From Oceanispirochaeta sp. M1 (GTDB lineage Bacteria > Spirochaetota > Spirochaetia > DSM-2461), in the NCBI RefSeq assembly GCF_003346715.1, contig NZ_QQPQ01000003.1, positions 124,001 to 188,000 on the forward strand: a DNA stretch of 64,000 nt, given 5' to 3'. The position numbers and the translations under genes are program-made. Below are positions 44,324 through 52,315 of this stretch, in pieces (position 1 is the stretch's first letter; each line of letters begins with the position of its first letter). Under the pieces are notes generated by a model. The model did no database searches, had not been told where the DNA came from, and saw nothing but the letters and a program-made list of their open reading frames with translations.

Positions 44324-45545
44324 TTCCTTTAAAGGCCGTACGGTAAGTGCGGCCTAAAGCAGGGATTGTCACCATTTTGTCAGCACCAAGAAAACGGCAG
44401 AACTCAGCAAACATCAAACGCAGTGCACCAATTATATCGTCATCCAATTCAATCCCCTCCTGCAGCCAGAATCCCTTTAAGAGGAGTCTGTTTGTCTTGC
44501 GTTCAAGATAGGGTTCGCATCGCCCGATCAATCTTCCTTTGTAAAGAATGGGCAGCACATAGTAGCCGTATTCTCTCTTGATCGCGGGGGTGTAGACCTC
44601 CCATCTGTATTTGAAATCAAAAATATCTTCAATCAGTTCTCTGTTCCACATGATATTATCCAGAGCAGCAAGGATAACTGCTTTATCACCGTAGCCGTGA
44701 TTGTCGTAGGACGAGAAAAAATCATCCATGTTCCGGGAAGGGGCATACCACTCTCTGCTGCTGTTTTCTATAACGACTCTTCTGATCAGGCCTTCATCCT
44801 GCAGCAGCTTTATTTTTTGTCGGATACATTTCATGCTGCATCCTGAAATCCCATACCAGAAATCTCTTGAAGTAAAACCGACAATACCGGCAGAACTGAT
44901 TCTTCTGATTATATGGGCTTTATGGTATTCATCCTCACTATTAAAAGGGTCAGGCATATTACGGATCGACTCGGGCAGCAGGCGCTCTGTGAGATCATAG
45001 ACGCGTCTTGAATGCTCTCTGTGATGTATTGAGAGTTTACCTTCGAAGAAGAGTCCCTCCAGAGCCGCCTTGGCAACACGGGAGCTTCCCCAGGCCCAAT
45101 TAACCTTTTTATCATTCTTGAAATAGAGGGAGGAGAGGGGTCCATGCTTGCTGATCTCTTCCAGATAGTAGGAGAGATGTTCTTCTACTCCCTTATAGCG
45201 GCCCAGGTAGGAAGAGTACATCTCTTTTCTACGCCTGCCCAGGAGTGGCCAGTCACCGGCGCTTGAGATTGCCATCATCTTGTCCCAGCCGTCTATCAGC
45301 GTACGATCTTCATACAGAGATTCATTGAGCCAGTTCTGACTGTAATCCCTGATACGGGATTGAAGTACCAGGTCCGGATTACGGCCGCAGACATTCAGGG
45401 GATCAAACTGTATGCATCCCACTTTCCTGATATACGAGAGAACAGATTCTTTACCCTGCAGACTCTTAGGATGATCAAGATGATGATAGTTCAGCAGAAA
45501 GGCTGCAGCCTCTTTCCGGGAAAGTTCAGTATCAGGCTGAGGCAT
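44304..45545 (-). CDS. YcaQ/AlkX-type winged-helix DNA glycosylase family protein
   Basis: 413 aa. The N-terminus (GCIQFDPLNVCGRNPDLVLQSRIRDY) is the HTH_42/YcaQ signature; YcaQ unhooks interstrand crosslinks. The catalytic QxQ of some YcaQ proteins is not obvious. Middle parts carry winged-helix patterns. It overlaps the aldo/keto reductase gene by 14 bases at 45532-45545, and the lipoprotein gene end at 44304. Substrate inferred from family. Confidence 0.82.
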   Translation of the reverse strand: MPQPDTELSRKEAAAFLLNYHHLDHPKSLQGKESVLSYIRKVGCIQFDPLNVCGRNPDLVLQSRIRDYSQNWLNESLYEDRTLIDGWDKMMAISSAGDWPLLGRRRKEMYSSYLGRYKGVEEHLSYYLEEISKHGPLSSLYFKNDKKVNWAWGSSRVAKAALEGLFFEGKLSIHHREHSRRVYDLTERLLPESIRNMPDPFNSEDEYHKAHIIRRISSAGIVGFTSRDFWYGISGCSMKCIRQKIKLLQDEGLIRRVVIENSSREWYAPSRNMDDFFSSYDNHGYGDKAVILAALDNIMWNRELIEDIFDFKYRWEVYTPAIKREYGYYVLPILYKGRLIGRCEPYLERKTNRLLLKGFWLQEGIELDDDIIGALRLMFAEFCRFLGADKMVTIPALGRTYRTAFKGITSSAI

Positions 45546-46476
45546 CCGCTATCCGCTTGAGCTCATCACTGCTTAGCTCTACTTCACCGGCATGAATAAC
45601 ACCATCCACCTGAGAAGGCGCTCTCATTCCTACAATGGCTCCAGTTATTGCAGGATTATGAAGGGTCCAGGCAATGGCTACTTCTCCGGCTGTGCAGTTA
45701 TGGTTTGTTCCAATATCTGCAAGCAGATCGGCCAGGGCAAGATTCTTACTCAGCTTTGGTTCTTTGAAGTGCTCACTCTTTTTCCGCCAGTCGGTATCGT
45801 CCATGGCTGTAATTCTCTCTTTTGACATCTTGCCGGATAAGAGTCCCGAAGCCATGGGGGAATAGTTGATGACTCCAATATTATGTTTGCTGCAGTAGGG
45901 GAGTATCTCTTTTTCAACTTCTGGAAATATAAGGGAGTAGGGAGGCTGTACTGTGGTGATGGGGGCAATTTGAGAAACCAGTTCCATCTGCTCTACTGAA
46001 AAGTTGGATACACCCAATGCCCGTATTTTTCCCTGTTTCAGGTAATCCGCCATCAGAGTCCAGGCACCTTCCAGATTCTTCTCGTCTGTGGGCCAGTGAA
46101 CCTGGTAAAGATCTATGGTTTCCAGTTTCATCCGTCTCAGTGAATTTTCAAACTCACCGGCAATAAATTTCGGTTCCAGGCAGATGTCTGTCTCTCCCTT
46201 CTCATTCCATCTGATACCGCATTTTGTAAAAATATAGGGATCGTAGGAAGATTCTCTGATGGCCCTGGCGGTAATAATTTCAGAATTACCCAGGCCGTAG
46301 GCAGGAGCCGTGTCGACCCAGTTGATTCCTTTTTCAAGAGCGGCATGGATGGTTTTGATGGAGGCTTCATCTTCCTGTTCTCCCCATCCCCAGGCCCAGC
46401 TTCCGCCTATGGCCCAGGTTCCCAGTCCTATGGGAGTGATTTTAATATCTGAATTTCCAAGAAATTTCTTTTTCAT
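45532..46476 (-). CDS. Aldo/keto reductase
   Basis: 314 aa TIM-barrel NADPH oxidoreductase. GLGTWAIGG and DTAPAYGLGNSE hold the catalytic Asp/Tyr pair; FTKCGIRW gives the Lys. Conserved QVHWPTDEKNLEG and NFSVEQMELV follow. Ribosome binding AAAAGG precedes ATG 46476. Substrate unknown. The glycosylase gene overlaps its end by 14 bases, so they are co-transcribed. Confidence 0.92.
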   Translation of the reverse strand: MKKKFLGNSDIKITPIGLGTWAIGGSWAWGWGEQEDEASIKTIHAALEKGINWVDTAPAYGLGNSEIITARAIRESSYDPYIFTKCGIRWNEKGETDICLEPKFIAGEFENSLRRMKLETIDLYQVHWPTDEKNLEGAWTLMADYLKQGKIRALGVSNFSVEQMELVSQIAPITTVQPPYSLIFPEVEKEILPYCSKHNIGVINYSPMASGLLSGKMSKERITAMDDTDWRKKSEHFKEPKLSKNLALADLLADIGTNHNCTAGEVAIAWTLHNPAITGAIVGMRAPSQVDGVIHAGEVELSSDELKRIADASA

Positions 46477-46614
46477 TATCTTACCTTTTCTTAATGATTC
46501 TACTGGATTTAATATTAGAGAAAAAGCGATGAATAAACAAATAAAAAAATGATAGACAAACTATTACAATTGCCATCTAGAGCTCCTTTGTGATAATCTG
46601 CCTCCGGAGGATAT

Positions 46615-47367
46615 ATGAGTAATATTCGTAAGCCCTATGCCCAGACCGTTGCCGCGGTGCGCAGCGGGGTAGTAGCAAGTTTAATACAGGCTCTGATTTC
46701 ACTTGATTCAGAGTTAAAAAATAGTCTGCCTGCCGGACAGTACGCCATGAAGCTGAAAGCCCCCGAAGGTATTGAGAATCTTATCTCCTTTAATGGAGGA
46801 ACCAGGGGTGCTGTTCTTAAGTTTGTAAGTTGTGAAGCCATGTCAGATACCCTCAGTGGTTCCAGGGGGGCCTTTATTCCCTATCCCACAGGGGGAGGAT
46901 TTTCTAAGGCTCTTAAGGCTTTCCAGAGCTGTGCCGGCGCTGTGAGCAAGGCAATGAGCTTTGTTCCTGAAAAAGATGATAAAGAAGGGATTGAGAAGAA
47001 AACCCGTCTATTACTGACTGCGGCACTCAGGGGAGTCAGCGAAATATATAATTATGATCATTGGGTAAAGGTGAAATCTGCAGCTATTCCCGCAGGCACA
47101 ATTGCTGTGTTAATTGTCGAAAATCCTGAAATCTCCGGTACCATCACAATTGAGAATAAAAAAATGACCTTTACTCCCGGAGCGGATCTTAAAACAGCCA
47201 ATGCTGTTCTTGAATTTGCCAGTATTGATACATGTTATGGAGTCCTTACTGGTCAGGTCGCTGCCATGGCCGAGCTTGGAAGCGGAAAAGTAATGCTTAA
47301 AGGTAGACTTCCCATGATTCAGGGATTGTTTCCTCTTCTGGACCGATTTGGAGAATTGATGAAATGA
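46615..47367 (+). CDS. SCP2-like (sterol-carrier-protein 2 fold) protein
   Basis: 250 aa without signal peptide. The C-terminal part (about 170-250) has a fold pattern like SCP2: ITIENKKMTFTPGADLKTANAVLEF, then LTGQVAAMAELGSGKVMLKGRLPMIQGLF. The N-terminal half is unrecognised. ATG 46615 has a clear GGAGG. It shares ATGA with the aminotransferase gene (47364-47367), so it may present or bind a small hydrophobic substrate or cofactor for it. Assignment is by pattern only. Confidence 0.65.
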   Translation: MSNIRKPYAQTVAAVRSGVVASLIQALISLDSELKNSLPAGQYAMKLKAPEGIENLISFNGGTRGAVLKFVSCEAMSDTLSGSRGAFIPYPTGGGFSKALKAFQSCAGAVSKAMSFVPEKDDKEGIEKKTRLLLTAALRGVSEIYNYDHWVKVKSAAIPAGTIAVLIVENPEISGTITIENKKMTFTPGADLKTANAVLEFASIDTCYGVLTGQVAAMAELGSGKVMLKGRLPMIQGLFPLLDRFGELMK

Positions 47368-48599
47368 GTGCAAACGAAAGATACAGCAAGAGTCAGTCCA
47401 TATTTGAAAGGGCTGTTAAAGTTATTCCCGGCGGAATCTACGGTTCAAAGAGTCCCGGATTCACGGTTCCGGGAGAGTTTCCCTATTTCTTTACCGAAGG
47501 AGAGGGCTGCCGTGTAAAGGATGCCGACGGTAATTCATATATCGACTACCTTTGTGGTTTTGGTTCAATGATTCTGGGCTTCGGTAATCCTGTTGTGGAT
47601 ACTCCCGCTATTGAACAGCTTAAGAAGGGTGACCTCTTAAACTGTCCCTCTCCCGTCTTTGTAGACCTTGCAGAACGCCTGACGGGTCTGATCGATGGTA
47701 TGGGCTGGTCAGTATTTGCAAAGAACGGTACAGATGCCACTACGCTGGCTGTCACCGCCAGCCGTGTACATACAGGAAAAAGAAGGGTCCTTATGGCCGG
47801 CGGTGCTTACCATGGATCTGCCAACTGGTGTTCAACAAACAAGTTTCCCGTTCTTGATGAGCAGGATTATGTGCATACCTTTCCTTACGGGGATGAAGAA
47901 GCTCTGAAGGAACTCTTTGAAACCTACAAGGATGAAATCGCCTGTATTATTCTGACTCCCTACCATCATCCCACATACATAGACCAGGTAATGCCTGAGA
48001 AGAGCTGGTATCCTCTTGTGGAATCTCTCTGTGATAAGGAAGGTTCACTCTTTATCATGGATGATATCAGAGCCAACTTCCGGCTCTCCATAAAAGGTTC
48101 TCACAGTTACTTCGGTGCTCATCCTCATATGGTCACCATGGGTAAATCCCTGGCAAACGGTTATCCCATTGCCGCTCTGATGGGGACTCCCGAGTTAAAG
48201 AAGGCCGCAGGCAGCCTATTTATCACAGGTACCTTCTGGACATCCTCAGTGCCCATGGTTGCCGCCATGCATTGTCTGAATGAGATGGAGAAACTGGATG
48301 TACAGAAACATATGTTTGAAGTGGGTAAGATGCTTAAAGACGGATTGAGGGATGCCGCTGCCGCTGAGGGATTTAAAGTGAATCTCACGGGTCCCGATTC
48401 CATCCCTTTTATGACATTTCCTGATGATCCTGATATGTATCATAACCAGGCTTTTTCATCTGCCATGGCTAAAAGAGGTGTTTACCTTCATCCTCACCAC
48501 AACTGGTTTCTCTCATATGCTCATAAGAGAGAGGATATACAGGAAACAATTGAGAAAGCATCAGAAAGTTTTAAAGAGATAAAACCACTTTTTAACTGA
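47364..48599 (+). CDS. Class III PLP aminotransferase (glutamate-1-semialdehyde aminomutase-like)
   Basis: 411 aa. Fold-type I/class III motifs: PGGIYGSKSPGF near residue 21, AKNGTDATTLAVTASRV, GGAYHGSANWC, MDDIRANFRL and the PLP Lys261 in TMGKSLANGYPIAALMG. It resembles HemL but lacks other heme genes nearby, so the substrate may be another amine or amino acid. It is translationally coupled to the SCP2-like gene. It is followed by the terminator at 48650-48674. Confidence 0.86.
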   Translation: MSANERYSKSQSIFERAVKVIPGGIYGSKSPGFTVPGEFPYFFTEGEGCRVKDADGNSYIDYLCGFGSMILGFGNPVVDTPAIEQLKKGDLLNCPSPVFVDLAERLTGLIDGMGWSVFAKNGTDATTLAVTASRVHTGKRRVLMAGGAYHGSANWCSTNKFPVLDEQDYVHTFPYGDEEALKELFETYKDEIACIILTPYHHPTYIDQVMPEKSWYPLVESLCDKEGSLFIMDDIRANFRLSIKGSHSYFGAHPHMVTMGKSLANGYPIAALMGTPELKKAAGSLFITGTFWTSSVPMVAAMHCLNEMEKLDVQKHMFEVGKMLKDGLRDAAAAEGFKVNLTGPDSIPFMTFPDDPDMYHNQAFSSAMAKRGVYLHPHHNWFLSYAHKREDIQETIEKASESFKEIKPLFN

Positions 48600-48641
48600 T
48601 CCTGTAAGGTCTCAATATTGAGATTGATCTTGAAATTATAT

Positions 48642-48681
48642 CTGAAACGGTCCTCCTCATGGGGGGACTTTTTTGTTTCAG
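48642..48681 (+). terminator. Terminator after the class III aminotransferase gene
   Basis: GTCCTCC (48650-48656) pairs with GGGGGAC (48662-48668), then TTTTTT (48669-48674). An outer pair CTGAAAC (48642-48648) and GTTTCAG (48675-48681) encloses it. Confidence 0.82.
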
Positions 48682-48682
48682 T

Positions 48683-49792
48683 CTACCGAGCCAGAGCCTC
48701 TTTTACTTCATCAGATTCAGCCAGCTCCAGAGCAATTGATCTGAAATCTTCGTGAATTTGAAGGAACAGTGTACAGAGTTCAGGTTCAAAATGTGTCCCA
48801 TGTCCCTCTTCTATGATACTCACGGCCTTACTGTGGGTAAATGGCGCTTTGTATACTCGTTTTGATATGAGTGCGTCATAAACATCGGCAATGGCCATGA
48901 TTCTGCCGGACATGGGTATCTTTTCGCCTTTGAGGCCATTGGGATAACCTGAGCCGTCCCATTTTTCATGATGATTAAGGGCTATCTCCCGTGCAAGATT
49001 TAAGAATGAAGATCTACCGTTTTCTTTTTCAGCTTTCTCCAGCGCCTCATCACCAATACTGGTATGAGTTTTCATGATATCGAATTCATCCTTTTCCAGT
49101 TTCCCCGGTTTAAGGAGTACAGCATCGGGAATCCCTATTTTACCAATATCATGAAGAGGGGCTGATTTCACGAGAAGTGATATGGTTCTTTCATCATCAA
49201 TGTTATGAACTTCATTATAAGCCCTGGCGAGTACCTCAACATAGCGTTGAGTCCTGATAATATGATTACCAGTTTCGTTGTCTCTGGTTTCAGCCAGGGA
49301 TGCTGCCATACGAATCGTTATATCCTGGGTCTTTAAAATTTGCTCTGTTCTTTTTGCAACAAGTGATTCAAGTGTAATATTTTTCTTCATGAGTATGTCA
49401 CGGCCCAGCTTGGCAGAGAGGTGAGTTTCGACTCTCAGCTGAACTTCCTGAATATTGAAGGGTTTTGTCATGTAATCTACAGCACCCAGGTTAAATCCTT
49501 TAGCCTTCTCTTCAATTTCAGAGAGAGCTGTGAGGAAAATAACAGGTATATCCCTGGTTTTCGGATTTTTTTTCAATTCTTTAATGGTTTGAAACCCATC
49601 CATTTCGGGCATCATGATATCCAGAAGAATCAGATCGGGTAGGATCTCCTCAGCCGATTCCAGGGCTTCTATACCATTTGTAGCAACACATATCTCATAA
49701 TCAGAGCTTAAGGATTCCACAATAATATCAATATTCTGAGGTGTATCGTCTATAATCAGAATAGAAGAAGGGGATAGTTGTTCACTGTTCAC
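48683..49792 (-). CDS. Response regulator with HD-GYP output domain
   Basis: 369 aa. The receiver domain (phospho-acceptor Asp58 in DLILLDIMMPEMDG, then FLTALSE and KPFN) is followed by an HD-GYP domain with intact HDIGKIGIPD and HHEKWDGSGYPNG, so it is predicted to cleave cyclic di-GMP upon phosphorylation. The start is GTG 49792; an ATG 7 bases upstream (49799) is out of frame owing to a 7-bp tandem repeat. An 18-bp palindrome overlaps the ribosome binding region. No adjacent histidine kinase; the cognate kinase is unknown. Confidence 0.9.
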   Translation of the reverse strand: MNSEQLSPSSILIIDDTPQNIDIIVESLSSDYEICVATNGIEALESAEEILPDLILLDIMMPEMDGFQTIKELKKNPKTRDIPVIFLTALSEIEEKAKGFNLGAVDYMTKPFNIQEVQLRVETHLSAKLGRDILMKKNITLESLVAKRTEQILKTQDITIRMAASLAETRDNETGNHIIRTQRYVEVLARAYNEVHNIDDERTISLLVKSAPLHDIGKIGIPDAVLLKPGKLEKDEFDIMKTHTSIGDEALEKAEKENGRSSFLNLAREIALNHHEKWDGSGYPNGLKGEKIPMSGRIMAIADVYDALISKRVYKAPFTHSKAVSIIEEGHGTHFEPELCTLFLQIHEDFRSIALELAESDEVKEALAR

Positions 49793-49818
49793 TGTTCATA
49801 TTCCTATTATAATAGGAA
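49784..49818 (-). repeat. Palindrome and 7-bp tandem repeat at the start of the HD-GYP regulator gene
   Basis: TTCCTATTATAATAGGAA (49801-49818) is a perfect 18-bp palindrome that contains the AGGA ribosome binding bases. Next to it, on the minus strand, GAACAGT occurs twice in tandem (49797-49791 and 49790-49784) and partly a third time. Removal of one copy would put the upstream ATG (49799) in frame with the coding sequence. Confidence 0.8.
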
Positions 49819-49821
49819 AAA

Positions 49822-50973
49822 CTATAATAAGCTAAATAATTTAAACACCATTACACCAAGATAATTTCCCAGGGCATATCCCATCAGACCGGCTGTAATA
49901 CCGGGAGCCACCAGTGAGGGGCGTTTTAAGGCCATAGCAGTGACTCCTACAAAGGGGGGTGAGCAGATGGCTGCTGTACTGGCGATAAGCATGGTATCCA
50001 CATCAATCTTGAAGATGCGGCAGAGAAGGACATGGATCAGCATGGAAACAACAACAGCAAAGGCTACAAAGACAAATACCATGGGAGTTGAGCTGAGGAT
50101 GCGTGAGAAGTTCCCCATGGCTCCAGTTGCGGCACTGAAAACCAGAATGAAATATTCACCGAAGGCAAATGTTTTGGGTATGTTCCGTACTTTTTCAATA
50201 TTCGATGCCAGGAGGCTGAGTGTGGTGATTACAAGAATTACAACCAGTGTCTGACTTTCTGAATTAACAAGAAGAGTAAAAGAGCCGCCAATGGCAAATA
50301 TAAGAACAGCCAGTCCCAGGGCTCCCATAAGAGGGAGTACTGTGCCCTTTACAAAGAGTTCTTTTAAAGGGGTGAACTGCTGCTCGGTGGATTCAATACC
50401 CTCCATCTCGGCCTCTTCTGTGATCTCGCTTATCATAAAACGTCCGAATACTTTGCGGGCTATGGTCATAATAAACATAAGATAAAGAGCGCTTAAAAGG
50501 ATATCCGAGGCATGTACTGCCAGATATAGATCCGCAGGAACTGAAAGAGCAGCTCTTATGGCGGCCAGGTTGGGGGTTCCACCTGTATAGACACCCACCA
50601 GCATTCCTGAGAGACGGGGAAAGTCAGGTAGATTATTTTTGAAGATAAAAGATCCGAGAAAAAGGGTAAGGGTTATTGAGAGGGCTGCAAGACCCATGGC
50701 AATTCCCGTTTTACCCGACTCTTTAAACCATGTTCTGATGTTTACAGAAAAAAGCATCAGAGGGATTGAGAGGGCAACCGTGACAGTTGCGATTGTATCC
50801 AGTACAGGGAAGGCATCTTCACCAATTATTCCGGTATTAACCAGAAGAAGACCGAAAATATAGGCAGCGACAATGGGGTTTATCTTTCTTAGAATAGGAA
50901 AAGTGATTCTGATAAAATGGATGCCGATAGGAAAAGAAAAGACGGCTGCCGACAGCAGAATTGCCTGTGCCAT
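49822..50973 (-). CDS. DUF819 family membrane protein
   Basis: 383 aa with about ten hydrophobic segments (such as IVAAYIFGLLLVNTGIIG, SIPLMLFSVNI and VFVFVAFAVVVSMLIHV). The gene runs over the 29-base gap to the HD-GYP regulator gene, so they may be co-transcribed. Family members are predicted transporters of unknown substrate. Upstream, ending at 51048, nothing distinctive. Confidence 0.85.
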   Translation of the reverse strand: MAQAILLSAAVFSFPIGIHFIRITFPILRKINPIVAAYIFGLLLVNTGIIGEDAFPVLDTIATVTVALSIPLMLFSVNIRTWFKESGKTGIAMGLAALSITLTLFLGSFIFKNNLPDFPRLSGMLVGVYTGGTPNLAAIRAALSVPADLYLAVHASDILLSALYLMFIMTIARKVFGRFMISEITEEAEMEGIESTEQQFTPLKELFVKGTVLPLMGALGLAVLIFAIGGSFTLLVNSESQTLVVILVITTLSLLASNIEKVRNIPKTFAFGEYFILVFSAATGAMGNFSRILSSTPMVFVFVAFAVVVSMLIHVLLCRIFKIDVDTMLIASTAAICSPPFVGVTAMALKRPSLVAPGITAGLMGYALGNYLGVMVFKLFSLL

Positions 50974-51048
50974 AGAATATTACCTCAGTTTTTAACTTTT
51001 AAAATATAGTAGAGCTTCTATGTTCAGCCGTCAAGTATTACACTTTAT

Positions 51049-51104
51049 TTACTTCTGTCAAATTACTTCTGTCAAATTACTTCTGTGAAATGACTTCTGT
51101 TAGA
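51049..51104. repeat. Four tandem 14-bp repeats, decaying
   Basis: Units at 51049, 51063, 51077 and 51091 read TTACTTCTGTCAAA, exact, one mismatch, and several mismatches. The last overlaps the stop codon of the Dabb gene, so the array grew outward from the 3' end of that gene. Likely slippage product. Confidence 0.8.
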
Positions 51105-51402
51105 ATTCGTAATCTGTAACAGCTCTTTCTGTGCGGCATAGTTTGTTGTAGGCAGCAGCTTTTTGATGGCGGGGATCTGCCCTGTAAATTTTAAGATCCT
51201 CCATGCTGTCAAATGTTGATACCAATACAGCGTCAAAAGCAGTATCTGCAACAGTTTTATTGATTCCCACTTCAAGGGATCTTATCTGAGGAATAACTCC
51301 TACGAGTTCTTCCAGGTCTTTCTTGATAATAGCCATATTCTCTGCTTTTGTTTTACCTTCAGCTTCATCTTTGAATTTCCACATTACAATATGTTTAATC
51401 AT
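51100..51402 (-). CDS. Dabb (stress-responsive alpha/beta barrel) domain protein
   Basis: 100 aa, the family's usual length. MIKHIVMWKFKDEAEGKTK at the start and VSTFDSMEDLKIYRADPRHQ are typical. Dabb proteins dimerise into a small ferredoxin-like barrel and sometimes act as cyclases or isomerases; the role here is unknown. A clear AAGGAG precedes ATG 51402. The 269-base gap upstream (51403-51671) holds the tetR promoter and operator, with no other confident feature. Confidence 0.88.
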   Translation of the reverse strand: MIKHIVMWKFKDEAEGKTKAENMAIIKKDLEELVGVIPQIRSLEVGINKTVADTAFDAVLVSTFDSMEDLKIYRADPRHQKAAAYNKLCRTERAVTDYEF

Positions 51403-51618
51403 TTTTATCTCCTTTTTATATCCGGGCTGATTTACAGTCTTGAGATTATATCAGCAAAAGCACAAGGGTTAATACAGAAAAGACAAGTCCTCCCCGAACT
51501 GTTCTGCTACGGAAAGTCTCAGGCAAAAAGCAGAAGAGAGAGGCATGACCATCTTAGTTAAAAGATCTTTTAAAAGAAACACATAACATCATTTTTGAGA
51601 ATCCTATTGCTGTGTTGA

Positions 51619-51656
51619 TTGACAATTTCTGGAATAATGTGATAGCGTTACTATCA
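51619..51656 (+). promoter_or_regulatory. tetR promoter -35 and TetR-type operator
   Basis: TTGACA (51619-51624) is a perfect -35. TGATAG-CGTTA-CTATCA (51640-51656) is a perfect 6-bp inverted repeat with a 5-base centre, covering the expected -10 region. Position and symmetry suit autoregulation by the TetR protein encoded 16 bases downstream. Confidence 0.7.
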
Positions 51657-51671
51657 TTATAGGAGCCGCTG

Positions 51672-52310
51672 ATGGAAAATCAAAAACTGACAGGCAGAGA
51701 AAAAAAACGGAATCAGAGAACGCAGATTGTTATAAAGGCATCATATAAGCTTTTTCTGGAAAAGAAAATTGAATCTGCATCAATTCAGGAAATTGCTGAT
51801 GAAGCGGAAATCGGTGTTGCTTCTGTATACAGATATTTTACAAATAAGGGTGAAATGGCAGTTGAGGCTGCTATCCTGAGCTGGGAAAGCGGTTTAAATC
51901 CTCTTCTCGAAAAGATTCTCAGTGAAGAAAGTTCTGGAATTGCCGCTCTGATGAACGGTTATTTGGATATTTTCAAAGAGAATCCCGACTTTTTTCGTTA
52001 TCTGGAAGATTTTGATAACTATATAAGTAAACTTGAGACTCCACCCCTGGCCATGGAGCGCTATGAAAAAATGCTGATCAGACAGGATGAAATGATTAAT
52101 TCCATTCTGCAGAAGGATGTGAACAACGGAACCCTGCGTACTGATATCGATATAATGGCCTATCTGAATATGGCCGGACAGGCTGTTATTGCAATGGCTC
52201 AGAAGCTGGTGAATCGCGGTAATGTGGTTTCACATGACGAAGACTATGATCCGTCAGAATTGTTGAAAATGCTGGTGGAAACACTCTATAACAATATTAT
52301 CAAGGAATAA
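51672..52310 (+). CDS. TetR family transcriptional regulator
   Basis: 212 aa. The N-terminal HTH (residues about 14-60: RTQIVIKASYKLFLEKK, SIQEIADEAEIGVASVYRYF) is characteristic. The C-terminal ligand domain is divergent, as usual. AGGAG precedes ATG 51672. The GH2 gene starts 5 bases after its stop, so both are under its operator at 51640-51656. Ligand is probably a sugar or glycoside; inference. Confidence 0.92.
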   Translation: MENQKLTGREKKRNQRTQIVIKASYKLFLEKKIESASIQEIADEAEIGVASVYRYFTNKGEMAVEAAILSWESGLNPLLEKILSEESSGIAALMNGYLDIFKENPDFFRYLEDFDNYISKLETPPLAMERYEKMLIRQDEMINSILQKDVNNGTLRTDIDIMAYLNMAGQAVIAMAQKLVNRGNVVSHDEDYDPSELLKMLVETLYNNIIKE

Positions 52311-52315
52311 AAACG

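Noticed and set aside
51049-51104. CRISPR array
   Set aside because: The units are contiguous with no spacers and decay in sequence; it is a simple tandem repeat.
51500-51560. Partial glycine-riboswitch-like sequence (CTCAGGCAAAA followed by GAGAG) in the gap upstream of tetR
   Set aside because: Only the last core element resembles the aptamer; the GGAGAG and the first core are not in place and tetR/GH2 have no glycine link.
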